This document shows positions 47,371-61,712 of a DNA stretch of 64,000 bases, one piece after another; within the stretch, counting starts at the first letter, position 1, and the number at the start of each line of letters is the position of its first letter. A program made the translations under genes and the position numbers. Below the pieces are notes generated by a model that did not search any database, had not been told where the DNA came from, and saw only the letters and a list, made by a program, of their open reading frames with translations. Source of the DNA: Eopsaltria australis (Eukaryota > Chordata > Aves > Passeriformes > Petroicidae); the NCBI GenBank assembly GCA_034509425.1, contig JAVTVJ010000496.1, positions 434,001-498,000 on the forward strand. The letters are read 5' to 3'.

Positions 47371-50300
47371 GAACCAGTGACTGAATATTACTCTGTGGCT
47401 ATTTTTGAGGTAAATTGCATTCTGAAGGTATGACTGCATTCCAGGTAACTAAAGGGTATAGAAGTTTGATTTGTCTATTTTTTGTAACAAATGCAACAGT
47501 CACACACTCATATATAATCACATAGTCTGAGTCCACTCAGTCCTTTTTATATAGTACGTCATTCAGAGCAGTACCTATCACACATGTAGAGGCATAGACT
47601 ACATTTTTCACTTTCATGTGGAGTGTATATTTTCTTTTATTGTGACAAATATGCCATTTTTATTGAAAGTTTTGGTCTCTCTGGCATTTCATGTTTCACA
47701 TTTCATAGATACAGCTTGGGAATGAGCTTACTAAGTCAAGAAGACAGTATGGTATTCAAAGCAGTTTTTCATTTCAGTGATCTTGATGTGTTTTGTTGTG
47801 GGTTTTTGTTATTGCTTTTATTAAGGATCTACAGGGGACGCAGTAATTACAGTCTTCAGCTAGAAAATACATTGTTGCCAAAATCATGCAAAGGCTTTCT
47901 TTTTAACACTGTAGTTCAGTAAAAATTGCCCTTCTGTAGCTTCAGGAATGCTATAATTCGTATTAAAATTTTCATCAATTTAAAAAAATATGAAGCAACA
48001 CAATTCTGCATAAATGCTATGGTATAATCCTGTGGTAAGAGTAAAGCATGAAACAAAGTGACAATACTGGCACAGGACCTAAAATTTGGCTCATCTGTCT
48101 TGTTTTCAGCTTCTAGTCAGTAATGGAAGCTCAGAGAGAGGGAGAAAAAAGAAACACTTGCAGAGCTTTCTCCTTTGAGGAGCTTCCTAGTCCAAAGAAA
48201 GGTATGAGAAAGGAGGCCAAGGGAATGATTATATTCACAGAGGATGTATTCACACATATCATGTTTTGTGCTGCATCCAGGTGCTGAAGTTGCACTCATC
48301 TCTGCATGTTCAAAGCTGCAGAAGTACACAAGGGTTTAAAAATGCCATCAATCAATTTGACACTGGGGTCAACCCCACAAAACCAAAAAAACAAGAAACA
48401 AAAACTGCTCCCTTCTTTTTTTAAATTGGGAAGGAGAGCTGTCTTACGCCACTTGCTTCATCTCCTTTACTAAACCAGCAAATGCAGGCTGTCAGACTGG
48501 TATTCTCATGAGGTTTGTGCATGGCTTCTTCGTTGGGGCAAAACAAGAAATGAGGATTCTCCAGGGACATGGAAGGCAATGGAGGCAGTCAGGAACCCAA
48601 GAAGCTGGTACCTCTGGCTTGGGCATAGACACAGCTGTCCCTCACCACTGTCAATCACCTTGAGCTGGAAAAAGCCTGAGAAGGAGACATGAAGGCTGGG
48701 GAAAAGGAAGAGCACAGGCTGATGGTGGCAGAAACTGAAGTCTCTGTTTTCAGGGTCAGATAATCCAACTATCTGTATGGTAGAGCTCGACCTACATTTG
48801 GCACAGCAGTTCATTAAGCCATCCTTGCTAATGTCACAGACTTCACTCTCTGAAGTGATGTTGCCATGACCACTTCCCTTGATAATTTATTCCACGGTCC
48901 AGTTGCTTCTGCTGTTTTTCAAAATGAAACTGTAAATTAGACAGTGTTAATACACAAAGACTTGTGCATGCTTATTCTGGATGGGAAAATTCTAACTGGG
49001 GTGGTGAGGCTTTTCTATTTAAGAATAAATGTTCCTAGAGTGTTAATTTTTGATAAATAAATAAATTCTAGTAGATTCATTTCTGTATGATAGATATAAT
49101 TATGCATTCTCTTTCATTGTAAATGACTGACAGGTACATTTTAAGTTGTTATTCAGAGCCCTCAATCAGTTTAACAATAATTATCTTTATTTTGAAACAA
49201 GAGAATTAGGAGACATATCTGTGATTTAATAACAGAGTCTACTTCATTTTAGACATCTCTGGGGACAACTGCTACCATAATTTTACAGTTCAATTATGTA
49301 TATTTAAATAGCTTACAGATACTGAAAATCAGCTGAAGAATTATTCTATATTAAACTATGCAACCATGCAGAAAAGTGTGTGTGAGTCTGTGTGTGCACA
49401 CACATGCACACAGTTGCAAATTTTTCTTTATTACTATCTGTCCTCTTCACACACCAGAAATAATCTGGTTGCAAGTAAATAAATACATAACTTCCATGTC
49501 TAAATTTTGTCCTAATTCACTAGAAACCTAGGATTGAATGTTATTATCATGTTCAGACTGATAGACCTTGAAAGACTTAAAGGGCGAAAAAGATAAGAGT
49601 TAATTTATTTTAGCATTTTGGTGAGTCTGGATAGAAGAATGACCCTCCTGAGACACAGAGTGCAGCACCTTGCTCTCAGAGACAGCTATATGATCTCCTT
49701 TCATAGGACAGCAGCGATTTTGGGACCCATGACTTGCATTTTAGATGTGTTCCATAACTTTTTCTAATTTCTGGAGCAATGCATACTTGGTTAATGTGTT
49801 ACTATTTTACTTTGTGCTAGTCTGGGCTCTCAGTGCTAAGATTTTCTTCTGTTCCCATTACTTTTGTCCTCATATATTTTGTGCAATGGTAATACCTTCT
49901 TTCAGCCTGAATTTGTTAAAGCAAAGAACTTAAGCATTTTTTTAGTCTCCATGTAGAACACACTTCATTCTTCTTATCAGCATAGCAATTTTTTTGTATC
50001 CTTCTGCAATTTTAACATCTTTCTTGAACAAAATTATACATAGAATTCAGATCCTGGGAAGGTATTGTTACTTTCATGGCCTCAAATCATCTTGTAATCA
50101 GCTGGTGTTTCTTTGCTGCATTTCTTATTAAATCCAACTGAGCTTCTGACATTAAAAAATGCAGTTTTTGTTTTCTAGAAATAAGAACTTGCATTTTGTC
50201 TTATTCAGTTTCAACTGAGAAATAATTTGGCTCAAAAAGTATTGAGTATTTTGACTCTCCCCAAGGTTTACAGTTAAGCAAGACTGTACACACCTGAAAG

Positions 50301-53300
50301 AAATTAGGAACCAATGCATTCATTCTAGAGTTGTGTAAAAATTACATGGGTGTTAATTGCTTGCCTGATTTAGCTTTAAATTTTGATTTATGATGAATTT
50401 ATGATGCTGAAAACATCCACCTTGGTCTGTTACCTGACAACAGCTGCATGATGAGCAATCTGTTTGTTAACAATTTCTCTCAGTCCATTTACTGTTCTTG
50501 TTCCAAACATATTCCTATGTAAGCAGCCCTAGGTAATAAATCGTACTTATGTCTCATATTTGCATCTAAATAAAATAGCACAAACATCTGGGAAGAGATA
50601 CAATATTCAATGTTTTGCCAACAAAATATATTACTGATGTTGCACCTGTTCTCTAATGCAAACAATTCTTTCTTTAAAAATCGACACTTAACCCTAGTAC
50701 ATTTAAGCTTCAAAGTGTTAATCTAAGATTTAACCTTCGTAAGCAAGGGGAAAGAGCTGTGTTGCAGTTAATTATATACTTCTCAACAGCAATGATCACA
50801 TATATAGAGAACATGGGGGAAAATAGAATGTAGGAGTTTCTGCTGAGTCTCAAATAGGACTTCTGTCCTAAAGGAGAAATTAGAAGGAGTACTGTTTTTA
50901 CTTTTATATACAAATACTTCAATACAAACGTTAAAATAATTTATTTTCCGAAATATTCCTTTCTAGATCATTCTTCCTTTTGCTACTGCATGATTTTTCT
51001 TTATTTCATAACTGTCATATTACTTCTTCATCACATCTGGAAAAAAAAGTATGCTACGCCGTATCACTTATTGTCCCCATTGTTACCAATGGTAAGAGTT
51101 TTCTCTTTACATTAATAGCTTGGAAAACACATAGTCTTTGTTCAAGTTGAAAAGGCAGAGAGCAAAGAGAGCACAGTGCCTCCGTTACTGAAAAGAGGTC
51201 CAGGACTTGCACAGGACTCCATGACATCAAGGGAAGGCCCTCATAGCTTATTACATTAAAGAAACAGAAAAAAATGGGTGAAGTCAGAAACAGCAACACT
51301 ATCTTTGAAAGAAGTTTCTGCACAAAATTCCTGGAACAGTGACATGAAATTGAGTGTTGTAGAGCTAGGTCTCAGAGGAAGGGAAACCCATGCAATGTGA
51401 CTATCCTGGGGAAGTCTTGCAGGGCATGAATGTAAAGCAGGACTCTTCCAAGGTCTACTTTATAATCTTCATTAAAGTCAAAGAGGAGACTACCAGCTCA
51501 GCTGTAATGTCAGCCTTGTAGGGAAAATTTGCGTGTTGTTAAATGTTTTCCCATGTAAAAACCTAACGTCTATTGATTATGCCTTGTTAAAAACTTGATG
51601 TAATGTAGTTTTTCTAAGAAAATGAATAAGCACTACAGAGCAAATGCTGAGTCATCATTATTAAAATTATTCTGAAATTCCCTCATGTTGCACAACAGTA
51701 GACAGTTCTTTCTATTTGAAAGAAATGTTTACAATTTTAAGACTTTTCATCTTTCCATCCTGCCAGATTTTCTATCAGACACATTGTCTGCAATTCTCCT
51801 AGGAGCCACTATTTGTCAGCCTGAAAAAGCCTAACAGAATGCAATCACACTCATCTAATTGAGGAACAGAAATAATTTACGTAAGTGGTCAAACACAGAA
51901 AAGCTAAAATTTCAGATATTTCCAGGGATGTAGTCTGGAGATTCAGGGATAATCCTTTCTTCTTCTCCCCCTTTTTTCCTGTATCGTCACAACCTCAAAT
52001 AAACCCCAAATACCTAAGAAAATTTCATATGCATTTGAGAAAATTTTTATAGTCACACCTAAATTGTTTAACACTGAAGTTTCTCATTCACCTCACCAGT
52101 GAGGTCTTTTCACAAGTGAAAACAAATTCATCTTCTCCTTTTATTTAAAAGCTAATTTACAGAGACACAGGAGCAAAATTGAACTCTTTTCACTTTGCAA
52201 AAATGATTGACTAAATACCAAGGATATCAGGTAAGACTATCTCATCCAGATAAGATTATTTTAAATTTTTTATTTTGAAAAATCTACTTATAAAGATAAG
52301 TATCATGTGTTTAGATAAAGCTATACTCTTCAGTGAAGGGAATCTAAGATAAAAAGGCATGTTTGGCATTTTTCTGGTTGTTAATCTGAAAACAGTAAAA
52401 CATCAGACAAAGAACCACATTTGTTTCACAAAAAAAAAGGTCTTCTGAGTTGTAGGATACTCAGTACATTCCTAAGTTGTTTTACAGAAACTCTTGAAAA
52501 GGCAGTAATTTCTACAGTCTTTTTTTACCAAGTTACAGTATTGTTTCTGTAATAGGTTGAAGAAGTTAAGATACATTAAGATTGCAATGTCTTTCTGACA
52601 ATCTCAGAAAATCCGAGAAACTGGAAATTTCACCCATCTTTTCTGAGTTGTAACTCAGTGCTCAACAAGAAACTTCTCTTGCATGTCTTGGGCATACACT
52701 GATGTAGCACCAGTTTGAAATCAGAGTGATGTTTAGTTTAATTTTTTTCTGGTTTACTGTTAATTTCTACAGGATTCATGGCATGGTATAAGAGTAACAG
52801 GAGGCACTGACTGACACCAGTTTATTAGATTTTACTCCAGAAAGGAGCAGAGTAGGTTAACAAGCAGTGACAAAATAGATTACAGCAAAAATACTTGTTC
52901 CAGTACACATCATCCATTCACCCCCTGCCAATTCACTTCTCATGAACATCATTGCAGTAGTTGCTTCCACCCATACTGACAGCTGACATATACAAGACAA
53001 CATCATCATTCTGCAGAGATTCTAGAAGTGTACATAAGAAGCACTCAATTGAAAGAGTCAGAGAGTATGTTTTAATGAACAGTATGAATTCTTGAAAGAA
53101 AACCCTAAGTATGTTTCTGTCTTCTAAGTTCATGGTTCTTCTATTTGTTTCTTTACAGAAGTAATTTAAAACACCTTCAAGCAGAAATTGTTTATTAGTG
53201 ATGTAACAAACCATGTACACATTGAACTGCAAAAATAGTAAGATTTATTACTAGTCCTGATAGCATTGATTTACAGCTCTGGAGAAAGTTCACAGAATTT

Positions 53301-54661
53301 TTGCTGGTTTCCACCAGCTGAATATCATGTCACTGGTTTTAGAGAAAAAGAAGAAATGTTCAGAAAAAAAACTATCCTACCGGAAAAAGAAAGTTTTACA
53401 ATGTGTTTCATAGCCATCATTCACATGGAACAAGGTTGCTATTGTTTTAAAGGAACTCAGATGCTACAATAAAAACAAACAGCAGCCATAGTCAATAAAA
53501 TGGTAGCTGCAATATAAGAAATTTGTGGTTTAAGGTTAAACCAGCTTCTCGTCTTCAGGGATCCTTCAGTCATTACAAGAAATCACTGTGAACCACATTT
53601 TCAAAGCAAATAACAGAAAATGAGCTTTTCAAATTCAAGGAGAGGTCCAATTTGCTACTGAAACATTTATTTTCAAAAAGTGGCTGTTCTTCTGTTTGTG
53701 ACAACCCCATATTATTTCATACAATCTAATAATAAATATGCACTTATGTACTTTAATTATTTCTTCGGTTTTTTTATTACCTGTGTTCCAGGTGTGTTTT
53801 GAGACTGTGGTTGCAGTAGTGTTGGGACATTGCTTCAGTTTGAAAACATAGCTCACTGCTTAGGAAGTTAGATATGGTATATTCACAAGAAAAAACACTT
53901 ACATATTGAAAAAAAAAATTTTGCTTATCTGTTCTAATTTTTGCTTTTGTATTTTATGGTACTATTGCAATTTTTACAGTCTTTGAGCCTCCTGCACATT
54001 TCCTGTACCTCCCATAACAAGACTTTGACAGTCTAGTATTTATAGGTGCCTCTATGTTTGCCATGTAGTCCAAATTCAGTTAAATGACTGACATGCTGGC
54101 CATTTCTCCTAAAATACTTAATATATATTGTGTGTTTCAGATACCTGCATAAAATGTAGAGTTGAGAATTATTAGGTATTAGAAGAGAAGCTAGTAATCT
54201 ACATATAATCTCCAACAATATGCATTATAAAAGTTCCTCTTCTTTCCAGTCTAAGCTGGCACCATTTTTTTTTACACTGACTGGTAGTTACTGGTCAGCA
54301 ACTAACTTCCTGTTATTACAACTTATAAAATAAATTTACTTACAGATTTGTCTCAGTTCAATTATCAATTACAAATGACACAAAGCAGACAGTTTATTTT
54401 TCTCACTCACAGTCCTCCAATTTCCTGGAGCTTTCCAAAAAGACTAAACGTAACAAGGCCAGAATGTCAGGGCCCAGAAGCAGCCTCAGGATGTACTACT
54501 CTGAGAACTGCTGAACACAGCTACACCTTTTGAAAGAGGGAAATGGGGAAATGAAAGATGTACAAAAGGATTTAAGCTGCATTAGTAGGGTGCTTCCTAA
54601 CACTTTGTCAAGAAATTTACTTCATTAACTGAAGCAAAACTTGAGCAGTGTCTTACCTTCT
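47371..54661. other. Long unique AT-rich non-coding region
   Basis: About 7 kb with no convincing gene. Frames up to 102 codons occur (47623-47922 plus, 48506-48814 minus, 52933-53232 minus) without recognisable domains or splice context. The 48500-48830 part is somewhat GC-richer and may be a decayed repeat. A TG/CA palindrome lies at 49389-49404. No LINE, LTR or SINE copy recognised. Confidence 0.5.
49377..49411 (+). repeat. TG/CA inverted microsatellite
   Basis: A GTGTGTG tract turns into CACACA, giving the perfect 16-bp palindrome TGTGTGTGCACACACA at 49389-49404. It can form a hairpin or Z-DNA in principle. Confidence 0.85.
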
Positions 54662-54731
54662 TATGTATATGCATATGTATGTGTATATGTATATGTATGT
54701 GTATATGTATACGTATATGTGTATATATGTG
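54662..54731 (+). repeat. 70-nt alternating purine/pyrimidine TATG/TA repeat
   Basis: From 54662 to 54731 every base alternates pyrimidine and purine without exception. It is a mixture of TA, TG and one CA and one CG step, based on TATGTA units. It is a microsatellite by origin. The length of unbroken alternation is notable because such tracts can adopt left-handed or cruciform forms under supercoiling. The minus-strand Thr/Tyr-rich frames across it are artefacts. Confidence 0.93.
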
Positions 54732-57700
54732 GGGTTAGGGGTGTATTTTTTCCACAGATGATTTCCTTTGTCCAATAACCACTGAAGACAGTAGCTGTAG
54801 AAGACCAAAGAAACTTGCCCAAAGTGTAAGGATTTTGTCCCTGCATCCTCTATTTTCATTAGCAATTTTCACTAAATAGACATAAGGTATGGCTTGAAAA
54901 AAAATCTATTTAAAATGTTCACTAATTAACAGCGTGTAACATTGACATTGCATTAGGTCTTAAGTAGTGAATTCACCTTTGTCATCCCCACTTGTGAAAG
55001 TACACTTCTGATCTGCACAACTTCCAAACTGCTGCAAAGTGGGAAAGAGACTTTGGGACCTCTGTGCCTTTTCAGAAAGTTTAGTTCTCTAAAATGGCAT
55101 AAAAAATCATCAAATAATTGCCCTGTAATTTTGAAATTTATAAACATAAGTAGAGTTTGGAATCACAGTGATAAGGTAGTCTCAGTCATAGGGACAATAA
55201 AAAGACTGGTAAAGTGATGACCATCCAAAAACACTGAGCACTGAGATTAGTAGAACTGTGACAAGGCAGGATATCGTATTGTTAAGGACAACAAGTTTTG
55301 TGTCCAAAGACATTAGTCAAAAATCAGAAAAGATGCAAAGAGTCATGTCTTGTGGCATTTTCCAACCCTGGAGTACTGCGTGGGGAAGGTGCACATTGCT
55401 CAGCAAATGCCTTCTCTGGAGCACAGCCCTGCTGTTCCTGTGGGTCATGCAACTCCTGGAGAACTGGCATTGATAAGAAGCTCACTGGTCTCATCAGGTG
55501 AGAGGCCTGCCAGGAAATTTGTGTTTGAAAATAGTTCTACTTTAATCTAGATCCTGTAAAATGCAGCAGACAAATCAACAGCATATTAACAGCAATAGCA
55601 CGTTTATTGTCCTAACATTGAATCATTATTCCCAAGTTTATGTATTTTGATATTCTTTAATTAGACAATATGCATTATGATTTTTGATGGAGTTCTCCTT
55701 GGGTTATTGTATTAAATGTTATCCTAACATATGTGTTTTGACTGGCTGATGGCCACCACTTGTAGTAAACAATCTAACAACATAATTTCACAGTTTCTAA
55801 TATTTTTCTACAATCAGCAATTATATTTATTAGAAGTAAAGTTAAACCAACTGATACTATTAAACATAATAATTCTCCAAATTTGAGTATATAAGTAAGC
55901 AAGAAAATATTGTATCTTGGAAATATTTCATTTGGTTAATTCCCTATAACATTTTACAGATATTCTACTCTGTTATCAAAACTACTTGTAAAATTCACTG
56001 AGTACTCAGTTCCAAGAAAACATTACATCTTTTGTGTATCTGACTGGCTTTACACTTTAAATAGCCTACAACACTTTAAACCCCCCCTACATATTCTCTA
56101 GAATAAGAGCTTTCTTCTTGGTTTGGAGTGCTATAACTTCCAGTTGTTTGCTGCTCAGAATATTTATCACTCGGCAAAAAATGTCACACTGATTAATGCC
56201 TGTATGTCCCTTGTTCTCTGCCAGATATTTCTTTTTTTGAATAAATACTCCATTTTCTGTTGATATTAGTGGGAGAGATACTTAGCTATGACATTGTTTT
56301 ACGAGGTTTGCCATTTGAATTAATGGGCACATTTAAGCTACAAAAGCCAGAATCTCTAAGTTTCTAAGAGGAAATTTAAGACTGTCAGGTGCAAGTAAAT
56401 ATTTCTTGAAATTCAGTCTGAAAGATTGAGAGGGGCCATAGAATGAAATGAAAGCAACAGTCCTAGATAAAAAAGAGGCTGACACAGCCATTAATACATC
56501 TTGTCAGATATTTTGGAATAGTGGCAAATGGAGATGAATGGAAAGCAAATGCCATGGTAAGAGTTACTCCTATTTTCTCCTAATACATAAAAGACAAGGT
56601 CTATAAACTCCAAAACCGTGGAGCAGCATATTAGACTTGAAGCATGCCAGCTTCTCATTATTAATACATAAACATTTTTGAGTACTGAAAGCTACAAAGT
56701 GATTGGTATTTGCAAAGATTGTTGCAATATCTTGGGGATTGAGGCTACAAACAGCAAAGTCCTCTGTCCTGTGTCAAGTATTTTAATTTTGCACATGCAC
56801 TGGGGTTTATTTAAAACTGAAGTAGTGAAGTACTTGTAGTGACAGCTCGTAAGGTAAAGAAAAAACATACACATAACACAGAACAAATGTACAATAAACA
56901 TGCAACCTTTTGATTTGCTGGACATCATTTAAATGTTGTAATGATGGCACACAAATACAACAAAAGAGAACACTTCTTTTATAAGTTGAGAAGATAATGT
57001 ATCCTTCATTTTACAAAATTTGAATATTCAGTGGATTAAGAGAGAGGTGGAAAGAGGACTGAATTTTCATGCTACTGACAGCCCCATACACTGAAAACCA
57101 AACTGAAAATCAATTGAAAATTATAATATTAAAAAAAAAAAAATACAAAGGTTTTACCTGGTATTTTAACACACAGCTATGAGTGAGTGAGCACTGCTGT
57201 TCTGGTGCTCCTGCTGGGCTGAATGCAGACCAGAGAAGGACCATACTGTGCCTACCATCAGCCTGCTATTATTTCTTCAACAAAACCTTCATTCTCTACT
57301 GCTGCTAAGCACTTACTTCTGAACAAGAACAAAACCAGGAAGGGAAAGCCCATTCTTCCCATGAAATTTAAGGCAAAATCCACCAATTGTTTTGCTGTCT
57401 CAGCCCTGAGATGCAAGTATTGCAAATATTATCTAGCCATTCTTCTGAACAAGACAAAAGTGGAAAATTTCCTGGTTTATGTCCTTTGCCAGTTTCAACA
57501 GTGATGACATGACCAAATAATTTTTGTACATCCATTTCTCCATTATAAAATGAAGATAATGAGGCCTCATTTGTGAAGGATTCAGGCTTATAATTGAAAA
57601 CTGACTAAAACTAGGCCTTATTATTAACTGTGGAAATGATCATCAGATGTTCCAGAGGACAATAAATCCCTTTACACAGTGCACCTATTCTTGTGTAAAG

Positions 57701-60700
57701 CTGGTGAATAGATAAAAAAGATATTTGATGATCCAAAGGAGTTGTGAGCCAATCCTTGCAAGCTCAGTCTTCTCTCGCTCTGCCTGTATGAGAGCACTCT
57801 GCTGCTTTCTTTACATTTCTGTCACACCTGCCATGGCAGAAGAGAGGATGTTCAAGGCATGTCTCTCACTCAGGCACCCACACCACCTCCCTCACAAGTC
57901 ATGCAAGAGCTGTGGCTGTTCCACGGGGCTGCATACCTCTGCCAGAGAGATTTACTGTTTCAAGGGACCAATGACTTGCACTTGACTAATCAACTTCAAT
58001 TGCTAATTCCTAGCAACTTTAATGAGAGCACAAACATAGACAATCCCTATCTAACCAGCTCTGTCTGGACTGGCAGAAGAGATTTATCATCTGATCATAA
58101 AATTATCTTTTCTTGAATTATTAAGGGTTTTCAGTAGCAAACTCTTTCAATCCTCTTTCCACCTTTCTCTTTTCATACACTGAATATTGACATTTTGTAA
58201 AATGCAGATACATTATATATTTGGAATACTTTTCATAGTAGAAGGCTGGCCTCTTAGAAAGGATAATTGTTCTTTCATTTTGAGGGAAAATAAAATGTGA
58301 TAAGCTATAGAAAATAACAGGCAAATTCATAGCAATCATAATATTATATCATTTAAAAGAATATTTTTCCTAATTTTAAAGGTTTTATAGAATTTTTTTT
58401 CCTAAATTAAATCTAAATTATCACTATCATTGGTAACATCATCACTTTTCAAGATCTGAAGCTAAGAACTGCTTTACTTTTTAGGTAATGTTGTATATAC
58501 ATATGCATACACATGCCAGAACTTACAGCAAGTGCAATGCAGTGACCTTGCAAGAGTTGTTTTTATGTGTATATTCCATTATTTCTATCACTTACTAGGG
58601 TAGGATCGTACTGTTACATCAATAAAAAGATATTGGCTTTGTTGAGGTCCTTGCAGATCAATATTTCTATAAATCCAATATCCTGTAATCAGACTCCTGG
58701 ATGAGTGATACCATTGTTTTCCAAATATCCACTCTTAGAGTGATTTTTTAAAGCACTTTTGAAGCACTCTGTGCTTCACAGTACATAGCAAACTTGACTT
58801 CCTCATCTTTATTTCATAAGAATCAGAGACACTGAAAAAACCTTTATTTCTGATTATCAGAAACCAGAAACATTTGAAACATGTCTGAGAGAAAAGTGTT
58901 AATAATTTACTCCATTCTGTTTCCAGATATTTTTGCAATACACCATTTAACTGTGTAATGGCAAGTATAGGACTAGTTTTGATTTCTATTTCAAGATGGA
59001 ATGAGGAAAGAAACTGCTGGGTTTCCTGTCAAAGTTCTTGCCCCTGCTAAAAAAGCCATAGGGTTGTCAAATTGTGGGTTTCTAAAATCATCAAAGTTTA
59101 TTTAAGTGATAAAACACTGAACTTAGTATACCTCTGTGCCTGGATCTGCAGGCAGTGCAGCACAATGTGAAAGAATGTGGAAACAACAGTGACTGAAACT
59201 GGCTACTCCCACTCCCTCCATATGATAGTATGGGGGTTATTTTGGATTAAATTCAATCCGGACTGAGTGATTCAACTCATTCCTCAGGTTGAGTGCTTCA
59301 GCTACTTGTGCAGTTGGACTCTTCTTTTAAGGGAAAATTTAAAGTACATGGTGGAAGATCTTGTTGTGGGAGAAGCCACACATTGGTTCAGAGCATAATG
59401 CCCCACTTAGCACTGAAGAACTTAGAGAGAAGAGCTTCTGATTTAGCTGCCTTTGAAAAAATATGTTTCATGGACACCAAATCTGCTCTCAGCAGTGAAG
59501 CAACACATGGTAAATGGGGACAAGCAGGGGATTAGCTTCAGAACTGTACTTCTACTTGGAACAAAATAAGTGCGGTAGAGCCATTAGCACTTTCCAGGCC
59601 AGTCAGAGCGAAGAGTTCGTTTGGTACAGCACTTCTGCTCTCCCATTCAAAGGGCAGTGAAATTTCCTACCTATACAGCTCAAATATCATCTTTCCTTCA
59701 ATCTCTACTGATTCTAAAACTTTATTGAATTGCACACATTTTCCTGAACATTGTGAATGATTTGAAGAATGCATTTTGTAGGGTATGCAATAGATAAGTT
59801 TGTCACTAGTCAGTGCATTAGGAATTTCTGCAAGTAAATAACTTTTATCTGTGAAATAAATTAAACAGGCTCTTCCTCCACGAGGTGATCTCACGTTTGA
59901 AGGATGAATGTGATAGAATATAGCCATGTTTATCTGAGAAATTTTAGCAGGAACTCAGGAGAAAATATTCATCCATTCTTTGTCTCATATTTAAAAGTAA
60001 TTTTTTTCCTGAAGGTAGCCTGTGATTAGAAATGAATGAGCAACTCCAAACAGTAATTCCTGAAGGAATTATGTAGAGATAATACTAAATAAATATTTGC
60101 AGATTCTCATAACTAATTAATAAATTGTTGATTTATGCTATCACAAATTTTTCAAATTCTGGCAGTATTTTACAGAGCCTTTGAACTAACTTTGGCTTTT
60201 ATTTGAATGCCTGAATCTTGGTGAGGCAATCAGATATTGTCTCCTGAGTGACTGGTAGCAGCATGTCTTTTTACAGTCAGGGAAAATAGAATTTTTCTAC
60301 GTTTTAAACTTTTCAGACAACCTGGGGAGCAGAGCACAGCTTGTAGAAATTGTACTGCAATGGGATTTATTGCCACCCAGCAGCCACTTACTCAGTATAA
60401 GTAGGAATAATTGCTTTCTAAAGTATATGAATATTACACAAAAGATTACTTATTCTGAAAGGACTTTGTGGTGTTTAAGTGCTGGATCAAGCAGCCAAAT
60501 TTCAAGAAGCACATAATTTTTGTTCCTATCAATATAACCTTAAATTGAATCCTGTGATTACAGAAACCAGATTTCAGCTACAAGCTCTCATTCTATTTTG
60601 TCACAGTGTCTCTAGTTCCTTCACTGAATGCATCATTACTCAGTATTGCTTTCCATAAACATCAGTCAGTTCTTGGCAAAATGTTCTTTTTTACTAAAAT

Positions 60701-61683
60701 ATTTGCTATATTTAGAACAGAAAAAATAACTACCTGTTTATTAAGGATTTTTGTTTCCACTATGTACAAAACATATAGCAGATGCTAAAGCATATAATTT
60801 AGTATCACCCCTGTAAAAAAAAGTCAAAGTATTACACCTACTTGCACACCTGGAACTGAAGTGCAGGGATAATGTCCAAATTTCCAAGAAATAATTAATT
60901 GTGAATGTTAATTACAGAAGCCCAAAGGCATACTTTTCTCTTTTTTTCCAGTGGATTTGGCAGCATGTGGTACATTCTTAAGTTCAAAATAGATCTCCCA
61001 TGAGCTGCATTTTTTCTCCTGAGTGTGTCTACAAAACAGTTCAAGAGAACTTCCACTTGATGTATAGAAATGAAGAGGACAGGAGTTACTCTTACCAATT
61101 CTCTTACTGCTTGAAACTGCAGCAATGTGCTCTTTGCCTGTGGAGACACTTAATTCTGCTGTCCTGCGTTCAGCATCTTCCTTGTTTGCATGTAGAGCAC
61201 TTGTTTTCTTCTTGCATACCACCTTACCTGACAGGGGACATCAGGCTCTTAGTTCTGCAGTCTTGTAGCATAATGCCTCCCAGAGCAGAGAAGAAAAATT
61301 TCAAGAAAGCTCAGACTCAGTGTATGCCCTTCTGGGAGGTCTGGAGTTAGGAGAGGTGGGACTTTTAGGCAGCTCAACTGTGTGAAATTCTGCGATACCT
61401 TTTACAAACTCAGAAAACAACCAAATCTAGGATCTTTTGTGGAAGGACAGGAAAATCATCTTCTTGACACCAGGATGAATTCTTTGCCAAATTTTGAGTT
61501 GCTTCAAAGAGAAAAGAAATAGCATTCTACAAACAATATGAGACTCAGATTTTGAAGACAAACAAAGCTTTCTCTTTTCTACCTTCTCTGAAGTGATGAA
61601 TATTTTGGATGCAATTTACATACACATACATAAATGTATGTATTTGTACAAATCCATATGCATACTAGTCAATCAGGGATAGA
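54732..61683. other. Long unique AT-rich non-coding region
   Basis: About 7 kb with no supported gene. Frames of 60-116 codons (such as 57223-57504, 57725-58116, 59293-59535, 60895-61350) overlap antisense frames and contain no domain I can name. A poly-A of 13 lies near 57131 and TACA/TGTA-rich sequence at 61618-61650. No interspersed repeat recognised. Confidence 0.5.
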
Positions 61684-61712
61684 TTCTTATCAAGGAAAAT
61701 CCTTGATAAGAA
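61684..61712. repeat. Perfect 13-bp hairpin with 3-nt loop
   Basis: TTCTTATCAAGGA, loop AAA, then TCCTTGATAAGAA: all 13 pairs match. The stem is too short for a microRNA precursor, and no longer pairing continues on either side. It may be a chance or slippage-derived quasi-palindrome. Confidence 0.9.

Noticed and set aside
57725..58116. Coding exon suggested by two overlapping plus frames
   Set aside because: Cys-rich and Leu-rich translations in two different frames, no domain, no splice support.
61684..61712. microRNA precursor
   Set aside because: The stem is only 13 bp with a 3-nt loop; precursors need a stem of about 30 bp.
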